From: Manduca sexta
Taxonomy: Eukaryota > Arthropoda > Insecta > Lepidoptera > Sphingidae
Reading direction: 5' to 3'
Assembly: GCF_014839805.1 (NCBI RefSeq)
Contig: NC_051123.1
Span: forward strand, 4,818,727 to 4,882,726
Length of the DNA: 64,000 bases
Part shown: in pieces, positions 1 to 11,130 of the stretch
Position numbering within the stretch: position 1 is the first letter of the stretch
Layout of the letters: every line of letters begins with the position of its first letter
The notes under the pieces: model-generated
Seen by the model: only the letters and a program-made list of their open reading frames with translations
Told to the model about the DNA's origin: nothing
Databases searched by the model: none
Position numbers and translations under genes: made by a program

Positions 1-3000
1 CAATGGTTTAGCCGCAGGAATTATTTTTTACTTTAACGATTTTAGAACATGATGTACGTACGTTACGATTTAGCCACGCAAGTTCATCAGGTCATTCACC
101 TCAAAACAATTTCATTTACCTACATGCGTAATACAACTAAATACAATGTGCTACTCGCTACTCAGAAATAATATTACAATATTTTATTGTATTGCTGGTT
201 GTATTTAGACCTAATCACCATAAAGATAACATTATTATTATTAGCAAAGAAAGATTGTCGAGGCACACCACTTGTTTTGTAAACTGGTAAGATAACTACG
301 TTGTCAATTCGACATTTTTGTCTAAACATGTAGGTAAGTGTAAGCAAAAATACCAGGTGTAAGGGAAGCGCTACCGAAAACGAAGATAGCGCGATCGAAT
401 GATTAGCTCTTCGAAAGAAGAGAACGTTCTTATACAGCGTTACGTATGGATAGATAAACTAAACTATTAATTAGAAACAAAATTCAATATTATTAAAAAA
501 ATATCATAATGTAAGTTGTAAGACGCACATCAGCTGATGCTGCGCGGCGCGGCGGCCGACGCTTTGTCGGCATTTCTTTTGTAGTTCGTACGTGTGTGTA
601 TTAGTTTTCATTAAATGTTCAAGTGTTTACATGAAATGTGAACCTAGTGACCATGACCACCATTTTTTAGATTACGTTCATGAATGAAACTTTACGCCCA
701 AAAGCGACCGCCAAATAAGTACGTATGTACGCCTCTTACGTGCAGTGCCTACAGGTCAGATGAGGTTAATAAACAATATTATAAAGACTGGTGTGTTTAA
801 TTTAGATTATTTTCGCATTTAGTTTGTTTGAAAAAATAGATTCTTGTAGTTTTGCGTAATAACTTTTTTGATAATTTTAGAGTGTTTTGATCAACTAGTG
901 GGGTTCGTGTTTTCATTTAATGTCGTTATGTCGTCACCACTCTGTATACTTATTTATTTTTATTTATTTAATGATCACAAACTATTGTTACTCTAAATCA
1001 TAATATAAAAAAAAAAATAAGTGTTACAGCCAATAACTAAGTGTACAGTATAAAAAAGTGAATATATCATGCAAATAAAGAAGACATTGTGTATTATGTA
1101 TTATGATTATTATATTATTATGTATTCACATTTACGAGAAAAATGTATTTATATATTTCTCGGCCCTTATATCAATGAACATAGCAAAAAGTCGTAGATT
1201 TTTTGTTTTTATTTACTACTATTATGCTACGCGGGTTTTCTAGCTTACTACGTCATCATTACGCATGCGTTATGATCTAACCAATAAACAATAATAACAA
1301 TTAGCTAATTACTTTAACTGACATACCTAACGGGTTTTCGTCACGTATTACCTTCGAAAACAAGTGACGCCAAATACTAAGCGTAGGCTTGTAAACGTCG
1401 TTTGACGTCATCTCAGTAAACAATTCTCTAATGATCAAATTGGTAAACAATCTCGATTGCAATCCACAGATCGCTCCTAATAATCCGATGAAAGTAATAT
1501 GTGTAGGTAACGACACAATTCTGAATGAGGCAAGTTCTAGAAGTTTAGACTATATCAGTCTAAGACCTAGGTGTATAGGGGCAGGTGCATTTACATAGAA
1601 TCCCTACTTCTGAAACTACGTGATTTAGGTCATGTTATTTCTTTTTCGTCACTGTTACTAAATACAATTCATTTGCTTTCTTAGAATAAAACATGTAATT
1701 ACATAATTAGTAAGTAATTACATTTGACCTGCGTTAATAACTAATTATTACTATTTTTACCTATGCTTTGAAAAAATATTAGATAACAAATCGCATAATG
1801 ATAAACCTCTTTCATCCCGTGAACAGATTTTAGGCAGCCGCTAGAAGAAGCTAGTAAGGTCAGGGGCCCTATTCCGTCTATAAAGGCGAATCCGTCTTTT
1901 TGCAGTTACGGGCGTTCTTTTCGAAGGACAGGTTCGATAGCCGTATAGGTAAGAGAGTCAAAAATATCCCCTATTTATCAATACAGCCAGCAAAGCTGTT
2001 CTTTGGATTAGAATTCCCATGATTGCAAAAAGACGGATATACTCCCGGAGACGGAAAAGGCCTCCTGACCGATGTTGAGTAAACGATGTGATCTACTATA
2101 ATAAATACATGGACCGATCACATATTATACAAATATTATCTCATATATACCTGCTACTATCTTGCTATTGAGACAAGATATCTTTCTATAATCGTTAACG
2201 CTACGCTACATGTAATGGGAATGACATATTCTAACGACAGATTTATCGTAACGATATGTCATTCCTTTTCATATTTTTGTTCTTCATTAGCGTTAATGAT
2301 TGTAGAGAGGCACCTCAGCTACGGTCCCAGAACATATTTATTATTTAGGTTTCACAAAAATATCCCATTATGGAACTTACAGCTGAGGTATCGATCATCG
2401 CTCGTATCAGCATGTGCCGATGGGTAGGTACCTGGCCCTAAGGGGTTTCCAAATACCACCACACACCCACAATATCTAAGGAATCATAGCCTGCCGGCCG
2501 TAAGGGATGAGGGTTAAGATCGAGGTGTTTGAGCTTCCAACTCTTAATGGCCAAATATGAAACCCTAAAACATGGTGTAATACGATATATTGATCAGGAT
2601 AGCCTATAATGGTTTAGACAAATATATCTACAGAATATCTACTAACGAAAAACGTTTAAGTTAGTCAAAGAAATGAGTCCACGGAATTTCTAACAAAGCT
2701 TATTATGACGTTGCTAATTGTTTTCGACTTGCCCCGATATTGTGACGTCGCATACGTAAAGGAAATGGTATTACACATCTTTTTCCTTTTTCGCTCTTTA
2801 ATAAAGTTCTATTGTCATAAGCGAAGCGGATGAAATCTCTTTTTATGCATTATTTTATGAACACTATTTTGTTTTTTTTTTTTTAATGGGAGATTTCCTT
2901 ACTATAATCATCACAGTCTTATTACTAAATGATCTATATTAAAACAAAAAAATCTTAAAAACATTATAAGTTGTGCCACAGGACAAAATAGCATGTGTTT

Positions 3001-3244
3001 TCATTAAGGATAAAGTCTATAATATAATATGTATTTGCCTTCTTTCGTTGGAATGGGTTCAATGAATTATACATGATAAGAAACACAACAATATTTCACA
3101 AAAAAATATTATTTTAATATACAAAACTTAAAAGGATAATCCATGTGATTTCCAATTCCGCTGTCGCTTAACACAGTAACCGGCTGCTCCTCCCCAAGCC
3201 ACTAAAACCACAACCTTCCTCAAACAAACCCGAACAAAATTTAC
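1..3244. other. Intergenic DNA without a recognised gene
   Basis: AT-rich sequence on both strands with only short, composition-driven open frames. A short GC-rich patch lies near 538-575, and a T-run near 2871-2884. The only clear structure is the palindromic MITE at 1858-2070. No exon with convincing splice borders or protein similarity was seen. Confidence 0.6.
1858..2070 (+). mobile_element. Palindromic MITE, copy 1
   Basis: The ends are inverted: the left end starts GGTCAGGGGCCCTATTCCGT and the right end, reverse-complemented, starts GGTCAGGAGGCCTTTTCCGT. Sub-terminal blocks around GTCTTTTTGCA are also mirrored. About 213 bp long with no coding capacity. A second copy lies at 57929-58145 in the opposite orientation: the left half of this copy matches the reverse complement of the right half of the other. 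No certain target-site duplication could be read. The transposon superfamily is not assigned. Confidence 0.75.
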
Positions 3245-3283
3245 TATATATAGTGAAAAACGATCATAGAGAATTAGTCAGTT
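3245..3283 (+). promoter_or_regulatory. TATA box and initiator of the phospholipase A2 gene
   Basis: TATATATAG at 3245-3253 is followed by an arthropod-type initiator, TCAGTT, at 3278-3283. The initiator A at 3280 is about 35 bp downstream of the start of the TATA box, a normal spacing. This predicts a transcription start near 3280 and a 5' UTR of about 66 bases before the ATG at 3346. Inferred from motifs only. Confidence 0.7.
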
Positions 3284-3345
3284 CGAATCACTCGATCTAA
3301 TAACATTTATTAAATTCTTCCGTTATTTGGACTATAAAAGAAATC

Positions 3346-5608
3346 ATGTGTAAAGTAGCTGAGTTTTTCTTCTTTTTTGTGGTGCTGTTCGGCTCCTACA
3401 GATGTTGGGTGATGACCGACCATGAGGAATCAGCTCCGAACACCTGCACTCTCGATGAAGATGTAGAGGATATCAATAGTGAGGAGGTGGCTCGACAGAA
3501 GTTCCATCTAATCTTCCCAGGTATTTACGATTTTTATAAATCACAATTGTAATTGGCAAGCGCAGCGTTGGACGTCCACCTGCAAGGTAGGCAGACGACT
3601 AGATAGAAGTCGCAGGAACACGCTAAATGCAGGCCGCTTTTGACAGGTCTGTCTGGAAATCTTTGGGGGAGGCCTATGTTCAGCAGTAGACTTTATGTAG
3701 CTGATGATGATGATGTAAATTATGATAGAGTCATCTTTTTAAGTCTCTAGTCCTATGGTCAATAAGGCGGTTTTAATTTTGTATAGAGACGATCTTCAAT
3801 AATAATATCAAGAAATTCGATGCATTGAATCCAAGAATCCCCAATGCATAACTCAGGAAAAGGCTTTTTTGTCTATTTATTCAAGGGGTCTTTTCAAAAT
3901 TTAAATGTCACTCCCTAGGAAAAGTTCGAAATGCAAATTCTGGATTATAGTCTAGAATTTATACTAAGACTAGATCTTTAACAGATTCTAAATGGAGTCT
4001 TAGGTCTAGACCCTATTTGCGGAATTTAATTAATTCTAGAAAATTTGTGATGTATATTATTGGCTAGGATTAATAGCCTAGAGAGGTGTTTACATAACAA
4101 AATTCAGTCTACATCTTCGCTTGAACGGTTGAACTAGAAAGAAAGAAAGAAATTTATTTAAACAATTTTTCGTACAGTGGTTTACTGCATTTTACGGTAA
4201 AGTACAAAACAAAGTAATGAGTGTGTTGCAACTAGCCTCTTGCACTTTGTATTCATTGTTCATTTTAGTTTATAACACATATTTAGGTATACTTATAATG
4301 TAGGTGACGCCTAGAAGTCTTTATTTAAATTGATTGTGTAAATAAAAATCATTACTTAGTATAATAACTTTAATACTATTGATAATACGAATCGATGCAT
4401 ACATGTTAAACAGGCTTAAAACATTATTTAGAAGCAAATGTGACAACTTCATTCTTTCAAACTTGAACGGATTTTCTATTAATATGTAACAGCCAATCAC
4501 AACAAATTGAAATTGGATTTATATTTAATACATTTATAACAGCAATATCTAACATACTTTAACAATTGCAGGTACGAAATGGTGCGGAACCGGCGACGTC
4601 GCTGACAACTATGACGACCTCGGCTCGGCCAGGGAGACCGACATGTGCTGCAGGGACCATGACCACTGCTCAGACCTCATCCTCGGCAAGGAGACCAAAT
4701 ACAACCTCACCAACCCAGCCTTCTACACCAGGTACGTCAATACCATACAAAATATAAGAAGAAAATTCTTGAATAATTTATACATTTCAAATATCTTCTT
4801 CAAAAACTTTTGCATTGATATACATGTAAAGCACAGTTCTATCTGCATAAAGGTTTGTTTATCTACTGTTGACATGTTTTATAAATATCTTTAATTGTTT
4901 TAACAGATTGAACTGCGAGTGTGACGAGAAATTCCGTCTGTGCCTTCGTGCTGCAAATAGTCGAGTGGCGAAAAGGATCGGAAAAATCTATTTCAACGCT
5001 CTGGGGACCAAGTGTTATAGGGAGGACTACCCCGTCATCGGGTGCAAATCTTACGGCGGGTAAGCCTACAATTCTGATTCATTTTAATCAAATTATTCAA
5101 CAATGATTAATATTGATACTGCGTAATACTGATCAGAATATGCATTATTCATTATTAGTATAAAAAGATGAGACTTTTTTCCTCAAGTAGGTTTTATTAG
5201 GATATTTTTATGTATATATGTCTATGATGACTAATGACTGCCTCGGCGTAATTGTATTACGGTACAACTACAGTGCTGGGTCACGGGTTCGATACCCAGG
5301 TCGGGCAGTGATATTGGATTTTTCTGGTATCAGCCCAGAGTCTGGGATTTTTCCCCGATATGGCGATAGGCTCGTCCATCATCAGACTAAATACAGATAG
5401 CGGGAAAGTGGGTACAACAGTTGCGCTTTTAGGTAAATTGCATGTGTGTGTGTGTATGTGTAAGAATGTTTTTATAAATACATAGAATTAGATAATTTAT
5501 GATAATATTTCCGTTGATTTCAGATGGTTCAAAAGGAAATGTGTGGAGTATTTGTTCAACACCACAGCTGACAAGCTGTACCAGTGGTTCGACGTCAACA
5601 ACTTCTAA
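3346..5608 (+). CDS. Secreted group III phospholipase A2 (bee-venom type)
   Basis: Four exons: 3346-3520, 4572-4731, 4907-5059, 5524-5608. All introns are GT-AG and the phases (1, 2, 2) join into one 190-residue frame ending in TAA. The enzyme hydrolyses the sn-2 ester of phospholipids using calcium. Residues 2-20 form a Phe-rich hydrophobic signal peptide, followed by an acidic segment that may be a propeptide. The mature domain starts near FPGTKWCGTG (calcium loop, residues 57-66). The catalytic His-Asp pair is H88-D89 in CCRDHDHC. The Cys-rich CECDEKF block carries the Asp (D118) that aligns with the third catalytic residue of the family, and the protein ends YQWFDVNNF, as expected for group III. 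Size and intron-split layout fit the family; no break is seen. Whether it acts in venom, saliva, gut or immunity cannot be told. It has its own core promoter upstream. Confidence 0.93.
3555..3715 (+). mobile_element. 5'-truncated non-LTR retrotransposon (LINE) tail in PLA2 intron 1
   Basis: Translating this segment gives a degraded version of the C-terminal tail common to many lepidopteran LINE reverse transcriptases: a KRSVGRPP-like start, then SVWKSLGEAYVQQ-like text. It ends in a GAT microsatellite, typical of some LINE 3' ends. Only the last 160 bp or so remains. A related fragment lies on the opposite strand at 55190-55280. Confidence 0.75.
5225..5435 (+). mobile_element. tRNA-related SINE in PLA2 intron 3
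   Basis: Contains GGGTTCGATACCCAGGTCGG, which fits a pol III B-box, followed by a body (CGATATGGCGATAGGCTCG and similar) that I recognise as a common lepidopteran interspersed repeat. It sits wholly between exons 3 and 4 of the phospholipase gene, in sense orientation. A diverged reverse-strand copy lies near 34655-34870 and a fragment near 52060-52160. Family name not assigned. Confidence 0.7.
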
Positions 5609-6178
5609 ACACCATACTTTAACAATTCATACTTCACAAACAATAGTTTTATCACTCACTATAAACCTTGTGTTACAAATCAATCTTACTTTTACATCTA
5701 TTGTGAAACTGTTTTCATTAATTTATTTACTATTTAATTAAGTTTTAATTAATATTACTAATTTTGATCTCAAAACGGTTGGCTAAGTTAGGTTATAAAG
5801 ATTATTAAGATTTTGTGCCTATAGATTTGATAGTTGTACTATTAACATAATTTTATTGATACTTAATCTTTGAAGACTGTGTTCATTATAGTACCTATTA
5901 TAATGTAGTATAGTTATAGAAGGTATTTAATAATTCCTAATTGCCAATATTTATATTTTAACCTAAGAATATTTTATAAAAGCCATTGATATGTGTACCT
6001 AACCAAAACATTAGTAATAAGTAGCATTTATTATGATTATTTTATTGGAAGATTGAAATTACGAAAAATAATAGGTACTTTTTGTTATGAAATTAATAGA
6101 GATCCCTTTATTTAATGCAACTTGCATCTGTGAGTAGCTTCCTAAAGTATTTTATATTCATGACAAAAATCATATATA

Positions 6179-6616
6179 GCTATTTATTTGATACCGCCTA
6201 CAAATACGTGTTCATTTAGATAAGAGTAATGTATTTTATTTTAATTTAAGTATTTGATATTTAACGTATTGCATTAAAAAAAAAATAGAAATCATGTATT
6301 GCTATTTATTTAATACCGCCTACAAATAAGTGTTCATTTAGTTAAGAGTAATGTATTTTATTTTAATTTAAGTATTTGATATTTAACGTATTGCATTTAA
6401 AAAAAATAGAAATCATGTATTGCTATTTATTTGATACCGCCTACAAATAAGTATTCATTTAGTTAAGAGTAATGTATTTTATTTTAATTTAAGTATTTGA
6501 TATTTAACGTATTGCATTAGAAAAAAAATAGAAATCATGTATTGCTATTTATTTAATACCGCCTATAAATACGTATTCATTTAATTAAGAGTAATGTATT
6601 TTATTTTAATTAATCA
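6179..6616 (+). repeat. Tandem array, 121-122 bp unit, about 3.6 copies
   Basis: Unit starts (GCTATTTATTTGATACCGCC or a variant) fall at 6179, 6301, 6422 and 6544. Copies differ at a few positions and in the length of an A-run, and the last copy breaks off near 6616. The array lies 570 bp downstream of the phospholipase stop codon, so it may be inside or just beyond its 3' UTR. No coding content. Confidence 0.9.
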
Positions 6617-6649
6617 TTTAATATTAAGCGTAGGCATTACCTCTACAGA

Positions 6650-6655
6650 AATAAA
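6650..6655 (+). terminator. Possible distal poly(A) signal of the PLA2 gene
   Basis: AATAAA just after the tandem array, about 1.04 kb from the stop codon. An ATTAAA variant occurs earlier, near 6274. The real cleavage site is uncertain. Confidence 0.3.
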
Positions 6656-9600
6656 TTAATTTTAAGGCATTCATTGTTTTATTTTACCTATTGCAATATG
6701 ATAGAAGGCGTCTTTTGCCTCATTGTTTATCACAGATTTTATTATGGAACTTCTCAAACCACACTCTTCTTTATTTTGATGACAAGGAAGGTCGCTCTAA
6801 CGGCAAACGCCGTGTTTCCTCATATACAATGTAACACAGAACTTAAAATAACAAACACTGAAATGGATCTGGCTTGATTAATACGCTATATTACGATAAC
6901 TAAAGAAAAATGCCAGCCAGAGTTAATAGTGAATTTGCCAGAAGATTCAAATCAGTTCAATTTTTATACTTTCCTTATAGTATGGTGCCATTTTTTTTGT
7001 GTGTTTTGTCACTTACTGTCATGCTTGTTATATTTGAATCTGTGTCATGCCGCCGTTATAAAAACAATGAGAGATTCGCTATACCACAACAATATTCGGT
7101 TCTACATTTCAAGCTATCTCCCGTTGGCTACACACAATTTGTATTGCCCAGCAACCGTTTAAGTTTTAATATGCTTGTTTAGAATTTAAATACTGTTAAG
7201 TATTAGGAAGTAAAGCAATTCGGCTTAGTTAAAATGAAATGTGGTATATAAAGTATAAGAAATATAATTTCATAGTTAAAACTTCATCGACGTATATGTA
7301 TCAAATAAAAGATCTCACAATCTATAAGGGGGTTAGGTTCAAATGTAAGGGGCAGTTTCTGAATTAATGAATTTACGAATTAGATGTTTTTTTCCAGCCA
7401 TACTATACGTTATTCCTTTGATTAAGTCTTATCTAGTGTGTACTCAATTTGTGCCGTGCAATAAATGCTTTCAATATTTTTCTGACTGCGGATTAAGTGG
7501 TCATGGAGGCGACGCAAATACCTTTTTTAATACCGAAAGACCAGAAGATTGTGATAAATACAAGACTGTCGTATTTAATCACAGAGTTCTAAGATTATAT
7601 AGAGTGGACATTGGGGTGATTGTCATACAAAATTTTAGCGCTCATGCGATGGTTACTCTATCTACCATGAAATAGCAAAAGACCAAGGTAAAATATTGCA
7701 TTACTTTCAATATCGTGATTAGCTCGTTTTTAATGGGCATATTAGCATATTTTGTGTAAATATTTTATTCATGTACGTGTCACCTAATTTGAATTAGTTG
7801 TATACACTTCTATTTGGATTCTGACTAGCCATTTGTTCCACTGTAATGTAATTTAGATAATTATTGTCAGTAATCTGTTTAGTGTATCTTTATAAATAAA
7901 TAAATAAATAATGTTTTAACATACGAACTTTTCAAATGATACATGGACTTATTACCAATTGATAATAACTTTTGGAGCACAAATTTGTTCCTGCTATCCC
8001 GTCAATAACTATATATACTATTTTAATGTCTTTGTATCTAACTATTAGATCAGTTTTGTGTATAAATTCATGTTATTTATGATTTTAAAGACGTTTAGGT
8101 GTCGTCTGCTGAAGTTCTTTATTGCTCCACCATACCCTAGCGTGAATATGCTAGAAGTGCCTATTCTCTACTGGAATAAAGGGCAACGCAAAATAAATAC
8201 GCCAGAAAACAATTTATTCACATATAAGACGGTTTTCTATTTATTGTCAAGAGAGATTGCTTTGTACCTAATTGATATAAATCGAAATAATAACTTTAGC
8301 GATACACATAATAAATATAGTGTCATAATGATTATAAAAGTGAATATTTAAATACGATTATAAATAGGTAAAAATACAATAAATAAAGAAGCGGCATTCG
8401 TATTATTTATTTTGTATCAGCATATGTCATTGGTACATTTTTAAAGATTTATCCGTTATATAGTGTCGCCATAATTCATCATTAAATATATATGTAATAT
8501 ACAACTCTTTATATTAAATTATGCATACATGGCTGCACGATTAATATACATAATTCATATAATCCCGTATATAAAGACACGAGCGTACCGCGAGAACGTA
8601 CTTGATGCGCGTGCGCACTGCGTAGCGTACTGCGCAGGGCGTAGTGAGTGCGCCGCGCGCCCCGCAGTACGCCGTGACAGATATCAATAGTCAATACACA
8701 TTTTATAACAATGTATAAACAAGTGAACATTTCGAACGTGTTAGAAATAACGCTAGATAATATTAATGATAGAAAAATTTGCAAATACATGTCATATATT
8801 ATGTAGATATGTAGCGGTGCTTAGCTAAAATATACGTATCCAGCGCGGCACTATTTACAACCAATTGGAATTTAGGAATAAACAGTGGGGATATAATATT
8901 AACGCTTAACATTACGAATCGCAAGCGGATATCATGTGAAAGGTTACGAGAAGATACACGAGCCAATGTATTGGATAGATACGAAGCAATATAAAGGACT
9001 TATAGAGAATCCCTTGTACGAAGTGAGCAATCTCGAAGTAGCCTACAGCCCACCGACCTTACCCCATACGAGTATGTACATAACAATCAGAACATCATTA
9101 TAAACCATCTCCGCTGTAGCAGCACGCCCGCTCCCGTGCGCCACCATGCGCCACCATGCGCCACCATGCGCCTGCGCACCCCCGCGCTCAGACGAGCCCT
9201 CGGGAAGGTCGTTGCTACTTAATATTCAGTACTTTATTCTTTTTAAAGTATGAAACGTTATATTAAGTTTCATTAATATAGAACCGATAAGTTATGTTAT
9301 AAAGAAGTATATAAACTTTAAACAATCACAGTAAACTTAATATTTCCATGCAAGCAGTCTTATGTCGGTTTCATACGACGTTAGCCTTATCTGCAGATAA
9401 TTACTTTACCATTAATGAAAATATTTTCGTTTGTATAAACATCTTAAATGGCGTGTGTTAGGACAGCGAAGGCGTCACAAACAATCGTATAATGTATAGA
9501 TGAGTGACAATGAAGTTACATCCATCAGCGACTGGTTGTTAGTTGTTAGTTGCGAGTTGTCCAACAGATCCGTGGATACTGGAGTGGATACTGGATAGTA

Positions 9601-10578
9601 ACTCCGCGGCGAAGGAACCTCGATACGACAATGAAGACTTGTTCAATAAACACGAGCTCTGACAATGACGCAGTTATATTATAATTTAAGAATGTAGATG
9701 GTATCACTTCTACTATCACAGAATATTATTTATTATTCGAGAATATTAAAAAGATCAGCATGTAAATCCAATGCGCTTATACATCAACTCTTATTTAAAT
9801 TATTACACTGAATTACAAGCTTGGTATTTCGGGATACTGGCAACGTGGCAGCCTATACATTATATTTCAAAAATTTACAATAACGTCATACAGTAATCAA
9901 CTGATATTGCCCTATATAATGGGTTTATGCTTGTATATGTATTACTCTACGAACAGATATACAATTCGTTGGGACCGCGCATCGCGCCGGCGCGGCGACT
10001 GCGCGGCGACACTGCTCGCTATGTAAATGTATGCACGAGTACTATGTACACGCATGATCATGCACTATCGTTCATCAGGATGTATTAAAAATTAAATTAT
10101 CAACAAAATTATTGGTCAATAGGACGGTAGTAACAGAGCGTTACACAACTCACAGAAGTTCAACATCTATAATAGGTTAGATAAAGTGTTTTAAACATTC
10201 AAATACACTATATAATATAAAATAAACGGAGGAAGGAATGTATAACATTAGATCTACTTATCGTTCGGGGTAACTCACAGCTAGCGATCGAAAACGTAAG
10301 TAGAAAATCACAACGACTATGCCACAAGTATTGTGAAGTAACAGCTAGGCGGTATTACCACAATGTACATGTATACCCACACATAAAAATGATTCGGGTT
10401 AAACTCTACGAACGCGTAAACAATTCACTCCATACCGTAGTCTAACCTAACAAACAACAAACGGGCGAGAGTCCGAGAGAGAAGCGTCAGACACACGACT
10501 AACAGAGTCACAACTCCAACCGTGGATGCTACCGAGTACCAGACAGCACTAATGCTCAAATATTCACTAGACTGTGCG
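6656..10578. other. Stretch between PLA2 and Rbp; no convincing gene
   Basis: Several open frames of 60-100 codons occur (for example 6910-7182, 7367-7675 and 8058-8351 on the plus strand), but they have AT-driven codons, no recognised domains and no good splice context. GC-rich islets stand out at about 8580-8680, 9120-9190 and 9960-10015. The part nearest 10578 may be a long alternative 3' UTR of Rbp, since further AATAAA hexamers occur on the minus strand (near 9232, 9730 and 8405). Confidence 0.5.
9141..9170 (+). repeat. Three perfect 10-bp tandem repeats
   Basis: CCACCATGCG occurs three times in a row inside a GC-rich islet. No function is evident. Confidence 0.85.
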
Positions 10579-10584
10579 TTTATT
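10579..10584 (-). terminator. Poly(A) signal of Rbp
   Basis: TTTATT on the plus strand reads AATAAA on the minus strand, about 145 bp past the Rbp stop codon at 10729-10731. This is the nearest canonical hexamer and would give a short 3' UTR. Further hexamers downstream leave room for longer forms. Confidence 0.5.
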
Positions 10585-10728
10585 GAATTACTATTTACAA
10601 TCTCCGCTACCCTCGCGGCCTACATCCAGAACCAAACCACAGACCGCCTGCCCGGGCCGCACGCGGAGCCGCAGCTGGAGCGTCCCGCCGCCCCCGCGCC
10701 GCCCCAAGCACCGCCCCAAATGCCGACA

Positions 10729-11130
10729 TTATTTGCCGCCGAGGCCGAACTTCATGAAGATCAGCTCCTTGCCCTTGCTGAGGATGTCACCACCGGGCGC
10801 CGTGATCTCGGAGAACTTCTGCATGAGGTTAGGCTGCGAGGTGGGCGGCTGCACCGGCGTGAGCGGCTGCGCAGACGGCGCGGGCACGACGGCGGGCCCA
10901 GCGCGACGGGCGGGGGACGGGGCTGCCGCGCCGCCCGTCGTTGCGCCGCTCGCACCGCCCGTGCTTCCCAGCGGTGTGCCTGCTGTCGCGCCGCCCGCCG
11001 CGCCGCCTGCCGAGCCAGCCCCGGGCGCGGTGCCGGGCGACTGCGCCGTGGGAGTGCTCGCGTTACCAGCGCTCGTGCGCGCGATCGTGCTCGCTTGTTG
11101 CCCGCTCGCCGCGCCTCTCGCCCTCGCCTG
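10729..11130 (-). CDS. Rbp: Rbp terminal exon: Ala/Gly/Pro-rich stretch and conserved-looking C-terminus
   Basis: The frame is open from about 11139 to the TAA at 10729. It starts in an Ala/Gly/Thr/Ser-rich stretch (QQASTIARTSAGN), passes VPAPSAQPLTPVQPPTS and ends MQKFSEITAPGG, ILSKGKELIFMKFGLGGK. The non-repetitive end looks like a real conserved C-terminus and lies in the expected place after SH3-III. The 5' border is not certain: there is no good pyrimidine tract, and possible AGs give starts at 11127 (phase 0), 11122 (phase 2) or 11093 (needs phase 1 upstream). Confidence 0.72.
   Translation of the reverse strand, partial: QARARGAASGQQASTIARTSAGNASTPTAQSPGTAPGAGSAGGAAGGATAGTPLGSTGGASGATTGGAAAPSPARRAGPAVVPAPSAQPLTPVQPPTSQPNLMQKFSEITAPGGDILSKGKELIFMKFGLGGK

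Noticed and set aside
5225..5300. Possible tRNA gene from the GGTTCGATACCC motif
   Set aside because: No cloverleaf can be formed around it; it is the B-box of a SINE. No true tRNA or rRNA gene was found in the window.
5218..5400. Plus-strand 60-codon frame in PLA2 intron 3
   Set aside because: It is the SINE body, and the flanking exons join cleanly without it.
7367..7675. 102-codon plus-strand frame with a hydrophobic start and several Cys
   Set aside because: Looks superficially secreted, but there is no family match, no promoter and no codon bias; in AT-rich DNA of this length such frames are expected.
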